Source of the DNA: Odontesthes bonariensis
Lineage: Eukaryota > Chordata > Actinopteri > Atheriniformes > Atherinopsidae
DNA: 64,000 nucleotides
Direction of reading: 5' to 3'
Assembly: GCF_027942865.1 (NCBI RefSeq)
Contig: NC_134510.1
Span: 25,413,209-25,477,208, forward strand
Of this stretch, positions 1 through 11,029 are shown in pieces. The notes under the pieces are model-generated. The model worked only from the letters and a program-made list of their open reading frames with translations. It searched no databases and was not told the DNA's origin. The position numbers and the translations under genes were made by a program. The first letter of the stretch is position 1; every line of letters begins with the position of its first letter.

Positions 1-146
1 TTTGGAGCAGATTTAAAGGAGTTCTTGTTCATTCGTAACATTTTGGCAGCTTATGTTTGGAAAAAAAAGGAGGGTTGCCGTCCCTTGGTTTAGTTTCCCC
101 TCGCTGCATACATGTATTCGTGTATGAAGGTTATAAAGTTGTGTAC

Positions 147-2181
147 CTGCGAGATGCAGCTGATTGAGCATTGTTTCCAGTTTATTGGAGTTGAAACCAG
201 TCCGAGGCCCCGGCGCCCTGTATCCTGTCTGTGGAAGGTAACTGTGACTGTCTGCTTCATTACTGTGGTGATCACCATCATCATCGTGATGGCTGTTGTC
301 GTGGTCACCATCTGCATCATGATGGTCATCACTGTGGTTGTCATCGTGATGGTCTGTGTGGTTGTCATTGCCGCCATGATCGTCGTGATGCTCGTCGTTG
401 TGGTCGTCTCTGTGGTTGTCGTGGTGGTTGTCATTGTGGTGGTTGTCATTGTGGTGGTTGTCATTGTGGTGGTTGTCGTCGTGATGAGCGCCGTCGTCTC
501 TGTGACTGGAGTCGTCGTCGTGATGGTCGGGGCTGCCGAGGGCGACGGTGTGATGGTGCAGCTGCTCCTCCAGGGTGCTGATCTTCCTCTGCAGCAGCTC
601 CTTCAGAGAGCTGGAGTATGTGGAGGATGTGTTCCTCTTCTGTTGGGGGGGGGGTGGAAACACAGAGGTGAAGTCTTAAACAATATCATTGACAGTTAAA
701 GCTGCTGTGACACACAGATAGAGGCACAAACTGGTCTAAGGTGGCATGTGCTGGTCTGCTTTGTTTCCTGAAATGTAGCAGCTGTTTGAGCTTCAGCTCT
801 CATTTTCATTGTCTCTTCCCGTGTCCGTCTCTGCTTCTCTTCCTCTCAGGTAATCCAGGCTTTGCCCTGGTGCGCGCCCTGATTACAAGTCTGTCAAGGG
901 AGATCACGATAATTACTGCTGATTTTAGACACCCCCTCCTTACTCCTCCTCACATATACTCCGTAGCTCCTGACATATGTCTGGGATCCCAATTCAGGGA
1001 AGACAAACAGCATAAAAGGGTGGATAAAATAAACCTGAAAACAGACTTTAAAGCATCCAAATGTCCAGCAGCACCTGCAGTCAATGTAAAACATCACAGA
1101 AGCACCTTAAGTCTGTGACATTCACCTTTGAGCCTGTTGCCGCTCTCAGGTGCCCACAGAGAGACACCAGAGTGGCTCTCTTGGCAAAGGAGAGAATGGC
1201 TTTATGAGCTTAAGTAATTCATTGTCCTCTTGTCTTAAGTGCTCAGTAGACATACCACTCTGGGACTTCGACAAACAGCCTCGTGACAAAAGCATTAATG
1301 TGTCAAAATAAGAAGAAGACACACATGGGAGCGTCACACAACTCCCTCTTCCTAAATCCAAATCTCTCTCATTCATCCGCTGACTAGTACTAACGGTTTA
1401 CTTTAACACACTTCTTTAGAAATACACCCCGTCTGTCTTTCTGTAGTTTGGTCTGAAGTTGATAAAGTTGTCCCCAGCTCTTGCTGCTCACCTGAAGGTT
1501 GTCCAGTCTCTCCTTCAGCGCCTGCAGCATCCTCTCCATCTGCTCCATTGACGACGTGCTGTCCCCCGGAGTCACATGTTTATCCTTCCCCTGGTTGCTG
1601 CTGCCGTACCCTCCATCAGATCGTTGCCCCCCCACAGAGGAGGGATAGTGCGGTGAGTCCGGTATGAGGTTGCGGTTTCCATGGTGACCATGGAGGTTGC
1701 CATAGTGCCCATTGTCAGTGTACGTGTGAAGATTGGCCGTGCCTGCATGATGCGAGCGCGAGGCCGGGCCGTGGCGCTCGTCATGAGGCGACACGCCTCG
1801 TCCAAAGCCTTCACACAGGGTGAGCTTTGCTGTCAGCTCTCTAATGGTCTCCCTCTGGTCCAGGATGATCTCTTTCTGTTGAACGAGGCTCTCCCTGAGG
1901 TGCAGGACGGTGGCTTTGGCCTCTTCGCTTGCCCCCCACCAGCTGTTAGGAGGCACATTTTGATGGCTCGGTCCGCCAGGCCCCGCCGACCCGACACCTG
2001 GACCTGAACCTGGACCTGCAGGGAAGCAGGAAGGGTCTGTGTCCACAGGAATCGGGGTGCACATAAAGCGTGGGTGGGCTCCAAAGTCAGACCCTGAAGT
2101 TGCGTAAACGGGGTTACCTAAAGAAAACAGTGTCAGGAGAAGGTGCAGCCGGAGAGGCAAAGAGTTCGTCATGATCTCCAT
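147..2181 (-). CDS. Neuronal pentraxin-like gene (NPTX family), 5' part: signal peptide and coiled-coil exons
   Basis: Secreted or synaptic pentraxins cluster AMPA receptors; the N-terminal half forms a coiled coil and the C-terminal half is the pentraxin lectin fold. Two exons are visible. Exon 1 is 1492-2181: start ATG at 2181 (or the in-frame ATG at 2172), a hydrophobic leader ending in VYA, then RFMCTPIPVD, a coiled coil with VLHLRESLVQQKE and TIRELTAKLTLCEG, and donor CAG|GTGAGC after LDNLQ. Exon 2 is 147-639: acceptor CAACAG|AAGAGG, SSLKELLQRKISTLEEQL, then a long His/Asp/Asn-rich block, then NKLETMLNQLHLAG and donor GCAG|GTACAC (phase 1). The leader and RF-CT-PVD region look closest to NPTX1, but paralogue identity is not decidable here. 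The pentraxin-domain exons should lie left of position 1. The usual GKNTMGDL stretch is replaced by a GKDKHVTPGD-type sequence. Family call sure; paralogue unsure. Confidence 0.85.
250..575 (-). repeat. His/Asp-coding minisatellite inside exon 2 of the pentraxin gene
   Basis: On the minus strand this stretch codes for about 90 residues made almost only of His, Asp and Asn, with a core of NHHND-type pentads. The core comes from a 15-bp unit (plus strand GTGGTTGTCATTGTG) repeated near 411-475. The reading frame stays open and joins normal pentraxin coiled-coil sequence on both sides, so the expansion is part of the protein. The plus-strand open frame through it is a Val-rich shadow. Confidence 0.85.
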
Positions 2182-5100
2182 CAACAGTTATTAACTTTAA
2201 CTTTATTATTAACTTAAAGTTATTAACTTTACTTTAGTATGTCTGATGTCAGTTGAAGCAAAGGTTATGCAGAATTATTTGTTGGTGTAAAGGAGGCATC
2301 AGGGATCAACTCTTCCATCTTCCAAAATATCCACTCATCAGTGAAAAACTCATCCAAAAAAATAAATGTTCTCTTTTCTGTGAGAGAATTTCTTGAACAA
2401 AGATTTTCCAGTTGCCTTTCTCCTCCTCACTGAAGAATGAAAGAAACCTGTGAAAGAAAAATATTGGATATTAGACAAAGCCTCCAGTAAAGCTTGGACA
2501 CAGTATTGATTGAACACTGACGTGCCTGCAGTATGATGCAGAGTTTCATGTTGCAACCGTAAAAGAAAGCTCTGAAACTGAATTTAATGTTGTTTTCCTT
2601 CCGTTAGGTTGTAAAATATCGTCAGGTCTTTCTGAGAGTCATTAGACCAAAGCGCCACATTTATTCTCTTTGCTTTTCTGGTGTCAGTTTTAGAAAATAA
2701 GCGAGGAAAGCTGTTTAAAGATCTTCAGCAGGATGTGATGAATGTCGGAAGCCTCGGCATGACGTCTCTGTCCAGAGTCAGCGCCAGTGCGTCTGACCTG
2801 TCTCCTTGAAGATTGGAAAACAACCAGAGTCCTTCCAGACCAGGATTAGTCATTTAGAGGTGAGACATCCTGACTGTATCAGCCAATGGGATTTTTTGCT
2901 GTGAGTTACCTGGATTGAAGGCCTGAACGCCAGAGATCCTGATGCCAATAACAATTCTGAGCCATTGTTTTTCTGAAGCACGGCTGCATCTCTAAAAGCA
3001 AAGGATAACTAATCACTGAGTCCATGTTATGTTTCCATGTTTCTGTATGAAGCAGGGGAGCTGACCTCTCTGTCATGTCCTTCATTATACAGGGTCGGCA
3101 TTTTGAAATGGCACACACGTGACGTGGCAGCTAAACCTCACTGACCACCTGTTGCTCTGAGTGACCAGCCTCTCCGATAAGCGTGTGTGTTGCAGTGTGT
3201 GTTTTTGTTGACAGTTCATACATGATTCAAAGCGTTTTTATCAATAATGAATCAGAAAGGAAGACATGCAAATAGTCTGTGACGTGACAAACCGCAAGTC
3301 CATCTTCATTTAAACTTCCACAAACGCTGATTAGTGTTTTGGCTCAAAGTACTTTTGAGCCGCTGAAAGTGGACACGAATCATTTCAGATTTTAATTTGA
3401 GAAACGCCTTTGCAGCATGCCTCCTCACAGTCTCGAGGGGACTTGACCTTTGTATGAGACATGTTCTGTCTCTGCTGTTTCCGTTGTGATTTGCGGGGCT
3501 TAGAGGAGGGACAGATGGCCGAGGCACAGAATCGTGTCTCACCCAATCTCCATCGTTTAGCCCGAAGTTTATTACCAACCACGAGTCTCCCAATTAACCT
3601 AATTACGAACAGTTGTTGCGCCATCTTAGTCAGAGATAAGTGGGCTTGCACACACTCCTCTGTATGCGAGTGTTAATCCACAGCGAGCAGCGGGGTCCCG
3701 CTTCATCCCAGCAACATATGGCCGAGGTGGATATTTAAGCAGTGTGATTAGTCTCAAGTTAAAAACTGACAAGTGCAGTTAGTGATGTGATTAAAAGTCA
3801 GTCGATGTTGGCAATGTTTCACATTGACAGGTTCATTGTAGACAGACAACAGGTGGCGTTAAAATCAGTGTCAGTATAATTTTGCCTGGTGTGGACTTCT
3901 CACTCCGGTTGAGAAGTTTTAGAAGAAGAATGTGGTAGTTAAACAGAAGAGATTACGGTATTCTCATGTAAGAGCCACATAGTTTGAGTAACTTTGATAT
4001 TTATAAGTAACCAGCATAAGATAAGTAATAAGATTAGTACACAACATTTGCTGTAAAAGTAAAGCGAGACATAGTTTTTAATGCATTTAAATGCCACCAT
4101 ATTCACTTGTAAGGGAAAGATTTGATGCCAAGTTTCAAATTCGATTAGCTTAGTTTTTTTCCTTGACAAACCGAGAATGTCACTCAGGTATTCTTTGATC
4201 ACGCCCCCCTAAGGACAATAAGTAAGCAGATGCATTTTTCTGAATAATCCCTATTCCTTCAAATGGGGCTCTAATCTAACCTGCAGCAAATCCTCAAGCA
4301 AAGTTCTTCAGTGAACGCATTTCTACAAATTTCTTAATCACTCACAGAAAACATTGCTTGTTTGACTGTTGTTCTGTGGACATGTGGCTGTCAGTGATGG
4401 AGGAAAAATGCATTTCCATGAGCCTCATGTTGCCCTGAACTATACATCTTTTCAATTGTAAAAGTTTTCAGGAAAGCCTAATACAGTTGGAGTGAGCAGA
4501 AAATATCCAACATACACAGGCCGAAGAAAAAACATGGAACAGTTTGTACAAAGTTTATTTAATAAAATATTTAAAATGATCACTGAACTTTTTTTTTTTT
4601 TTAAATCAGGATGATTAAAAGCCTGAATTTACCTCTGTGTCTGTAGTCAAAGGTATCAACGGAGTAACCATATTTCCACCATAGTAGGTTCTCCTCTCTC
4701 TAACCCCAGAGCTACAACATTATTCAAACTTTGTCACACCTCTCTGTTATTATTCCTACAATATGATACATATAAGCAGATATACAGTTTATGAAGACTG
4801 GAGTGCTTACCTCGGAGCTTGAGTTTCCACACTGCGAGTTAGGTTGTAAGTCCACCTCCTCACCCGCTGATCAGATTGAGAGATTTACTCCAGAGTAGTG
4901 CTCAACTTGTTCTCTCCCTCCTTTATTGTCTCTCCACCTCTCCTCCCTTCTTCTTTGGTTGATTTATTTTTCTTGGAAGGCCACACCCCATTTCCGCTCA
5001 GACTTTTTGGCATCCGCACTTCTTCACCATCACTGCTACAAATCTCAGACACGAGCACTAAATCAAACTCACCGCTCTGATAAGCTATTCAAACAAAGTT

Positions 5101-5849
5101 TTTTAATTTGATTTGCAGATTAGAAATCCTATCAAACGGCACATAAACATTGGCCCCGGCTCCTCCGGCGCACGTCACACAGCTCACCTACATCTCAGCG
5201 CGATAGTAATTGGCCTGATTAATTCCTCGTGTGACTGATGGTCAGCCAGGCAGCGGTAGGACAGCAGATGGCTGCTTCAGGGTCAAAGACTAACAATAAA
5301 GACATCATGTTGATTACAGGAAAGACACAAATACTCTATAGATAACAGGTTCAGACAGAACAGCAGGTGTAAGGTTGTGTCTCTGAGATTCTCTTTTCAG
5401 CAGAGTTCACAAGCGTGGACAGACATTGCTTTAAAACCATGGTTGAAATAAAAAACACTTGTCTATGTTGATTCGTCTTATCAACTTAAAATGCTAAATA
5501 ATTTGTTATTTTTCGCTTGCTTTTGATTTCCAGTTCTTCATAAATTCAAAAACGGCTGCATTTCATGCAAGCGTCAAACAAGACAGACAATGAAGATGGA
5601 GTTTGTATTCCATTCGTCCACAGATCACGGCAGACAGGTGAAGCATAAAGATAAAACTACCATTAATGTAACAGCTGTTCGTGGATTAAATAGGTGATTT
5701 TCTGCAGTAAATAAGACATGCCATGACTCTGTCACACCTGCTCTGTCTGCCTCGTCACGTCTTAATTAGGCGGACTGGGATTTCAGTGTCTGAACAGGTT
5801 ATCGAAAGATACCTACAGTTTATTCTACAAGTGAACAAGGCTTTGTAAA

Positions 5850-5912
5850 CATCCATCCATCCATTTTCTATACCCACTTAATCCAGCTCAGGGTCACGGG
5901 GGGGGGGGGGGA
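5850..5912. repeat. Teleost dispersed-repeat piece (CATCCATCCATTTTCTATACC type)
   Basis: The string CATCCATCCATTTTCTATAC followed by a TTAATCCAGCTCAGGGTCACGG-like stretch and a run of G is a sequence pattern seen very often in fish genomes. I recognise the pattern but cannot assign it to a named family from memory. It is followed at once by a perfect hairpin at 5918-5950. Confidence 0.5.
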
Positions 5913-6138
5913 TTTAATTCACAGACATTTAAGTATTAAATGTCTGTGAACCTCAAAGAATTTTCTGCATAAGATTGTCAGAGGTTCATTGTCAGGAGCT
6001 AGTTAAATAAAAGAGGTAAAAGTATCATCCTTGGGCTATTAATCCATGTAGGTAGGAATACTTTATTTGTGTGTATGTGAACCTCTAGGATCAGTGGTTT
6101 GATGGTGAAATTCGAATCAAGAGTTTTTACTCAATGAG

Positions 6139-6740
6139 ATGACAAACAGGTGTGAGTGGAACAAAACGAGAGATTTCCCAAAGTCTGGTCTTCGCAACAC
6201 ATTTCCAAGTACCTCAGAAAATAAATGTCAACGCTCATCAGAAAGGAAAAGGTTGGAAGAGGTTACGAAACCATCTCTAAAGATCACTCCAAGAGATGTC
6301 CAACAGTCTACAGCGTCCTACAGAAAAGCAGAGTAGCTTTGAAGCAACTGAAGGCCTCTCTGACTGATATCAGAGTTCAAGAGTCCGACAGGAGAACACT
6401 GAACAACATGGTGCGAGGGGCAAGGAGAGAGCCGCAGATCTCCAAAAAGGAGCGTTGCTCCCTGTCTGCAGTTTGATAAAGATCATATGGAGAAGACAGA
6501 GAACTGCTGGGAAACTGTTTTGTCAATAGATGAAACAAGTGCTTTGTCTGGACAAAGGACATCACTAATTTTCCAGCATAAGAACCTCGTCCCGTCTATA
6601 AAATACGGTGGTGGTAGTATCAGGGTTTGGGTCATTTTTTGCTGAATCTAGGTTGGGACAGCAAGCCGTCATTAATGGAACAATGAATTCTGAATTGTAC
6701 CAGGACAGGTCATTCAGCCAAAGAGTGGTTAAATGAAATA
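6139..6740 (+). mobile_element. Degenerate Tc1/mariner-type transposase fossil
   Basis: Pieces of a Tc1-like transposase are readable in shifting plus-strand frames. Near 6250 there is GRGYETISKDHSKR, resembling the helix-turn-helix linker of fish Tc1 elements. Near 6525 there is SIDETS, at the place of the catalytic TDET motif. Near 6600 there is KYGGGSIRVWVIF, at the place of the GGGSVMVWGCF motif. Several frame changes and stops show that it is dead. No inverted termini were found. Confidence 0.65.
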
Positions 6741-7575
6741 ATATTTTGGACACATGTCAAAGTGACACTTTGATATCTGAACTGAATGACATAAACATAA
6801 ACAAATGACAAAATATTTTTGTTTAATCATTTTAATTGTTTCTCAATGTTCTACAGAGTCTTATGTTTTCAGTACCATTTAAGCAGGAACATGACTCCAA
6901 AAGGTTCAAGCATCTCTGCATGTCACTGATGGCTTTTAAATCCATCAACGAGTAACCTTGCACGTGCAACACATTTGGACGTCGTCCAACTTGCATTAAA
7001 GATCGGCTGCTGAACAATAACCATTTAGATCACCTAAAACCCCTCACTGGTCTCGGAGAGTTCACAGAAGCACTTTATGATGACATGAATGGGCTACTAA
7101 GAGCTGAGGGTGACTCATGTTTTTATTATTGTTTAATAGGTCAGTGCGTGGCGGGTTCTCTGCCTCTCAATCTCCTTAGCGTGTGTAGATAAGGCCCTGT
7201 GGAAGTGAGCACACACAAACAGCTTTACAGCTCAGATCCAAGGATACGAGACCACAGATGTTGTCGTGTTCCCCAGGACACTCGACCAAGTGACCTGGAA
7301 CTCCACAGAGCACGTCGGTCTGCCGGGGCAGGAGGTCACGCTTTTAGACAGAGCCGTCTTTTCCGGACAGCTCACTCCTGAGGGGGAAAAAAAAGACACG
7401 TTAAACTAGCTTTTTATTTTGTTCTTCAAAATAATGTTTTAAAATAGAGTTTTAGATTGTGCAGAGAGGCAGAAAGCTGCAGTGCTGAACTTCTTAGTGT
7501 ACCGGCTTGTTTTAGTGTACCCCTCCCACACAGGTGTAAAGTCTCTGTGAAACATTACAGTCTGCATTGTTACAC

Positions 7576-7640
7576 CCAGAGCTACAGAGTAATACAGAGT
7601 TACGACACTGTTGCAACTCTGTGTTACTCTATAGCTCTGG
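7576..7640. repeat. Imperfect inverted repeat, 28-bp arms
   Basis: Left arm 7576-7603 and right arm 7613-7640 are inverted copies of each other (core CCAGAGCTA) with three mismatches and a 9-base loop. It lies in intergenic DNA, with no gene nearby that would explain it. Confidence 0.6.
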
Positions 7641-9257
7641 TTACACCCCATGTGCCGCTGGTTCAGGTTTGTGAAGGGATTCAGGAGGTGATGTCACAGC
7701 ATCGCCACCTCCTGGGAGAAACCTTTAACTGCGCGAGTGGGGCCCTCAGTTCTACTGTGGTTCATAAATGAATGTACTGTTATCAGAATGTAAACATATT
7801 TTCATGTATTTAAACATGGTGAAAAACAAGCTGGGTTTTTTTACATGGTAAAATGCAACTTATATGATTAATTCATACAATGTACCAACTGTAATTATAA
7901 TTTTGATGTATATTTGCTTTGTACTAACATACTGTGTTATTCCTCTTTCTTTTTTTTACTCCACTATGTTATGTAAATGTTGCACTTTGCACTATCCTAC
8001 ATTGTTTTAGTTTCTGGTTTTAACAAGTAACTAGGTTTAGTTACTGGGAAGCATCAGTAGCTATTTCTACTTTTAGCCCTTTTGTGTATTTGGTCGTAAA
8101 TACTCGCTGTGTTGTTGCTTAAAGAGGATCATAAAGGCAGGACTTTTGCTTGTATGACTTCTGTACTTTATTATTTTGCTATTTGGAGTAAACTAAAAGT
8201 TTCTTTCACCACTGATCGTTTACCATGTTGCATATCCTCTATTTAGATATCCCTCTGTGTGAATATGTAGAGCAACAACTGTTACAAAATGAAAAAGTAG
8301 TTGTTATACAATGTTTTTTCTGACATTGTATGAAATGCAAATAGTAGCGTCAGGCCTTTCTGTTCATTGATGTGTTTAGTTATTCATTAAATTGGGGTTT
8401 CAGCTATAAAAACTGAAGCTCATATCCTTTATTGCATATTTTCTGGCCCGGATCCAGTCTCCCTCTGTGTTCACCTAACATGTTTAAAAGGCCTATTTTT
8501 AGTCAAACAGAAATGATGAATAAGCAAATGTTTCGGCATTGCACCTCAGTTAGACTTTAATGTTTGATAATGAAATGTAAATTTACGAATAAATGTTATA
8601 CTACAACAAAATGACCAGATCTTAGCAATGAAGGCCACTTTCAAGTCTTCTCTGACCGGCGGGTTAACTGTAGACTTGTGACTCCCGAGTAGAATACTTT
8701 TTAAAAACTCCTGCATATGCAGCACATCTGTAAACCCTCTCAGTTTCATGTCGCCCTAAACTCTCTGCAAACTTTTAGCAGCACTTTAAACTGCCCCCTG
8801 CATTTCCTACGTTAGTCTTTAATCTCTCGCTCCGGTTTATTGCAGCAAATGAAAGGCCTGGCTGTGTCTGTGCAGGGCCTCCTCACCGCCTCCTCCTCCT
8901 GTGAGAATGGGGAGCAGGAATGTGCGACGGGCCGGGTGTATGTAGGCCAGTGATGGGCCTGCCTGTGCCGCTTGGTCTTTGGCTTAAAAAGTTCAAGTCA
9001 TTATTCTCCTCCTGCTGCTATTCAGACCAAGTCCTGTTGGCTCATTGTTATTCTGCCCGAGTGAGAAAGGGACTCAGAGAATGGGAGGCTGACTGTGGTT
9101 TCCAACGGCAGGGAGCTGGGTGCACTGGTGGAGGTGGTGGTGGCGTTTTTTTTTTCTTTTTTCTGGCCGGTGTTTGCGGGCATGAAGGCACGTCGGTAAT
9201 CGGCTCAGTAATGAGGAAAGGTACTGAACGGCACCGAATATCTGACCCCGATTCCTG

Positions 9258-9305
9258 GGAGTGAAGAGAGGCAGAGGGAGGGAGGGAGGGGGAGAAAAAG
9301 AGAGG
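9258..9305 (+). other. Polypurine tract with a G-quadruplex motif
   Basis: The plus strand is almost all purine here. At 9276-9292 four G runs (3, 3, 3 and 5 bases) are separated by single A residues, a textbook short-loop quadruplex pattern. It lies about 200 bases upstream of the donor of the likely first, non-coding exon of the BAIAP2-type gene, so it may be promoter-associated. Confidence 0.55.
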
Positions 9306-9399
9306 GCCATGTGAAAAAGGGGGTGGAGGGGAGGTGAGATTTAGTGCTCTGTTGGATGAAACAACCCCCCACTACCTAACGGAGAGGGAAAGTTGCCTT

Positions 9400-11029
9400 A
9401 TAGGAAGTAAAGAGGGGGTGTTATACCGTTCATTAACGCTGAAAGACGCGCAGGAAGCCTGCATCGTTTTCCGACAATGAGCCCAGAACAAGGTATGTAA
9501 CTTCTTCTTTTTTTTTATGTAGCTTAACTACCAGTTAACGTTACACAAGTTGGGCTGAGAGTTGGAGATCAACAGGTAGTTGATACTCTGAAGTACTCTG
9601 AAGCCAAATGACAGTGTGCAGCTTTTATCACTCAGGAGAAAGCTCCACTGTGCAAATAACTGATTTTGTGAATAGTTCTACTTAAAAACAGGTTTCTCTG
9701 CACCATTTCTATCACACTTTAATTGTGTTTCACTCATGCAGCCTTTGATGAAAATGTTAAATTGAGAGATAATGGGGAAGAAACGATATTAACTGATGTT
9801 TAAAGAGATTCAAGAGTTAAATGAATGCATTTCACACGTACCTCCAAAATGCACAATTACTTACTAATCTTGAATGAATTCTATACATCATATTTAGTTT
9901 TTGGTGTGTTTTTTTTAAAGATGCATATGTGAAAACAATTTCTTTTTTCTTTTTTTTGCTTTTGGGAAGAAATTTAAGAGGCAAAACCACATGAATGCAT
10001 CTTCTGTATCAGTTCCAAACCACCTGCAGACCTTTCCTGTTGCATCCTGAGACAAACAGCACTTTATTTCTCAGAATTAACCCTAACTATGCTTGAATAT
10101 TCAGGCTTCATCTATCTATCCGTCTTCACCATTTCACTGCACCAGAGGAGCGCACACGTCGATGAAGCCGTGGAAACTACATAAGAGGGACAAAGTTAGA
10201 ACAAAGCTCCCACTTGGCTGTCTTCCTTTCTCCTCCTGACAAATTACAGACTTCACCAGGGTGGCCTTAATGAGCAAGAGTCTGGAAATGTTTTCTTTGT
10301 GTCAGATAGCATTAGTTGATCTGGGTCAACGTTTTCTCTGTAATCTCGCTGTGATAACAAAGGAGGGCTGCGCAGGGAAAACCCGAGTCTTTTGCCATTA
10401 AATCCAGTTTGGAAATCCTCTAACCCCTTTGCCGAGGAAACAGTGATGTCGCGTGTTTATTCAGTGCTCTGACACCTGTGACTTAGGCTGGAGGAGTCCA
10501 TTGTGCTTATCTGAAATGGTGCAACTCGTCTGGCACACGAATCTTGGAGAAATATTTGGGTTGCTGTAATGTTGTGAAGCGATAGTGCAGAAACTAGTGA
10601 TTGGACCCATGTGAAAATAACACTGCGGCTGCCCTCAGACAAAACCCAAGATGGTCCTCGTCACATGTTGTGATGATTTAGACAGTGGCCTTAAAAGCCC
10701 TCCCAGTTAAATCGCTTCCTTTCAAACCTTTGTGGAAAAACATCACGGCGAAGACAAGTGCAGAATGATGATTTGGAAACTACGTGCTTGCACGTGCAAG
10801 GGAGACTCTTCTGATTAGTTGGGATTGTCGATATCCTCAGTTTAGGGTCATTTATGACAAAGAAAGTGACATCAATCCTCCCCTTTGATCTGTGTATTTT
10901 TCTTAAAGTCCGTCTTCACCTGTTCTTTTTAGGCGATCTCTGACCTCTGCAAAGTTTAGAGAGGTGAGCAGCCGAAGGAGAGGACGACACAAGCGTACGC
11001 AGTGGCGGTAGATTTGTGAGGAAAGAGAA
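9400..11029 (+). promoter_or_regulatory. Likely promoter, non-coding first exon and 5' leader of the BAIAP2-type gene
   Basis: A plausible first exon ends at 9492 with donor AAG|GTATGT. A good acceptor (TGTTCTTTTTAG) at 10932 opens the second exon, which carries the main ATG at 11030. If these are joined, an upstream ATG at 9477 opens an eight-codon frame reading MSPEQGDL then stop. The transcription start is not visible, and the exon-1 call rests on the splice site alone. Confidence 0.4.

Larger units (their letters stand above)
2182..9400. other. Intergenic region between the pentraxin and BAIAP2-type genes
   Basis: About 7.2 kb that separates two divergently oriented genes, so both upstream regions lie here. 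I see no convincing exon. Recognisable content is a teleost dispersed-repeat piece (5850-5912), a short perfect hairpin (5918-5950), a Tc1/mariner fossil (about 6139-6740), an imperfect 28-bp inverted repeat (7576-7640) and a polypurine, quadruplex-prone tract (9258-9305). The open frames in between have no recognisable family sequence. Confidence 0.6.

Noticed and set aside
90-464. Minus-strand frame rich in Thr and Met
   Set aside because: A frame-shifted shadow of the same triplet-like repeat; it does not join the pentraxin exons.
112-699. Plus-strand open frame with long Val runs, resembling a membrane segment
   Set aside because: It is the reverse reading of the His/Asp repeat in the pentraxin exon, which has matching splice sites and family sequence on the other strand.
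6225-6476. Open frame of 83 codons considered as a small gene
   Set aside because: It lies within the Tc1-like relic and its wording follows transposase blocks.
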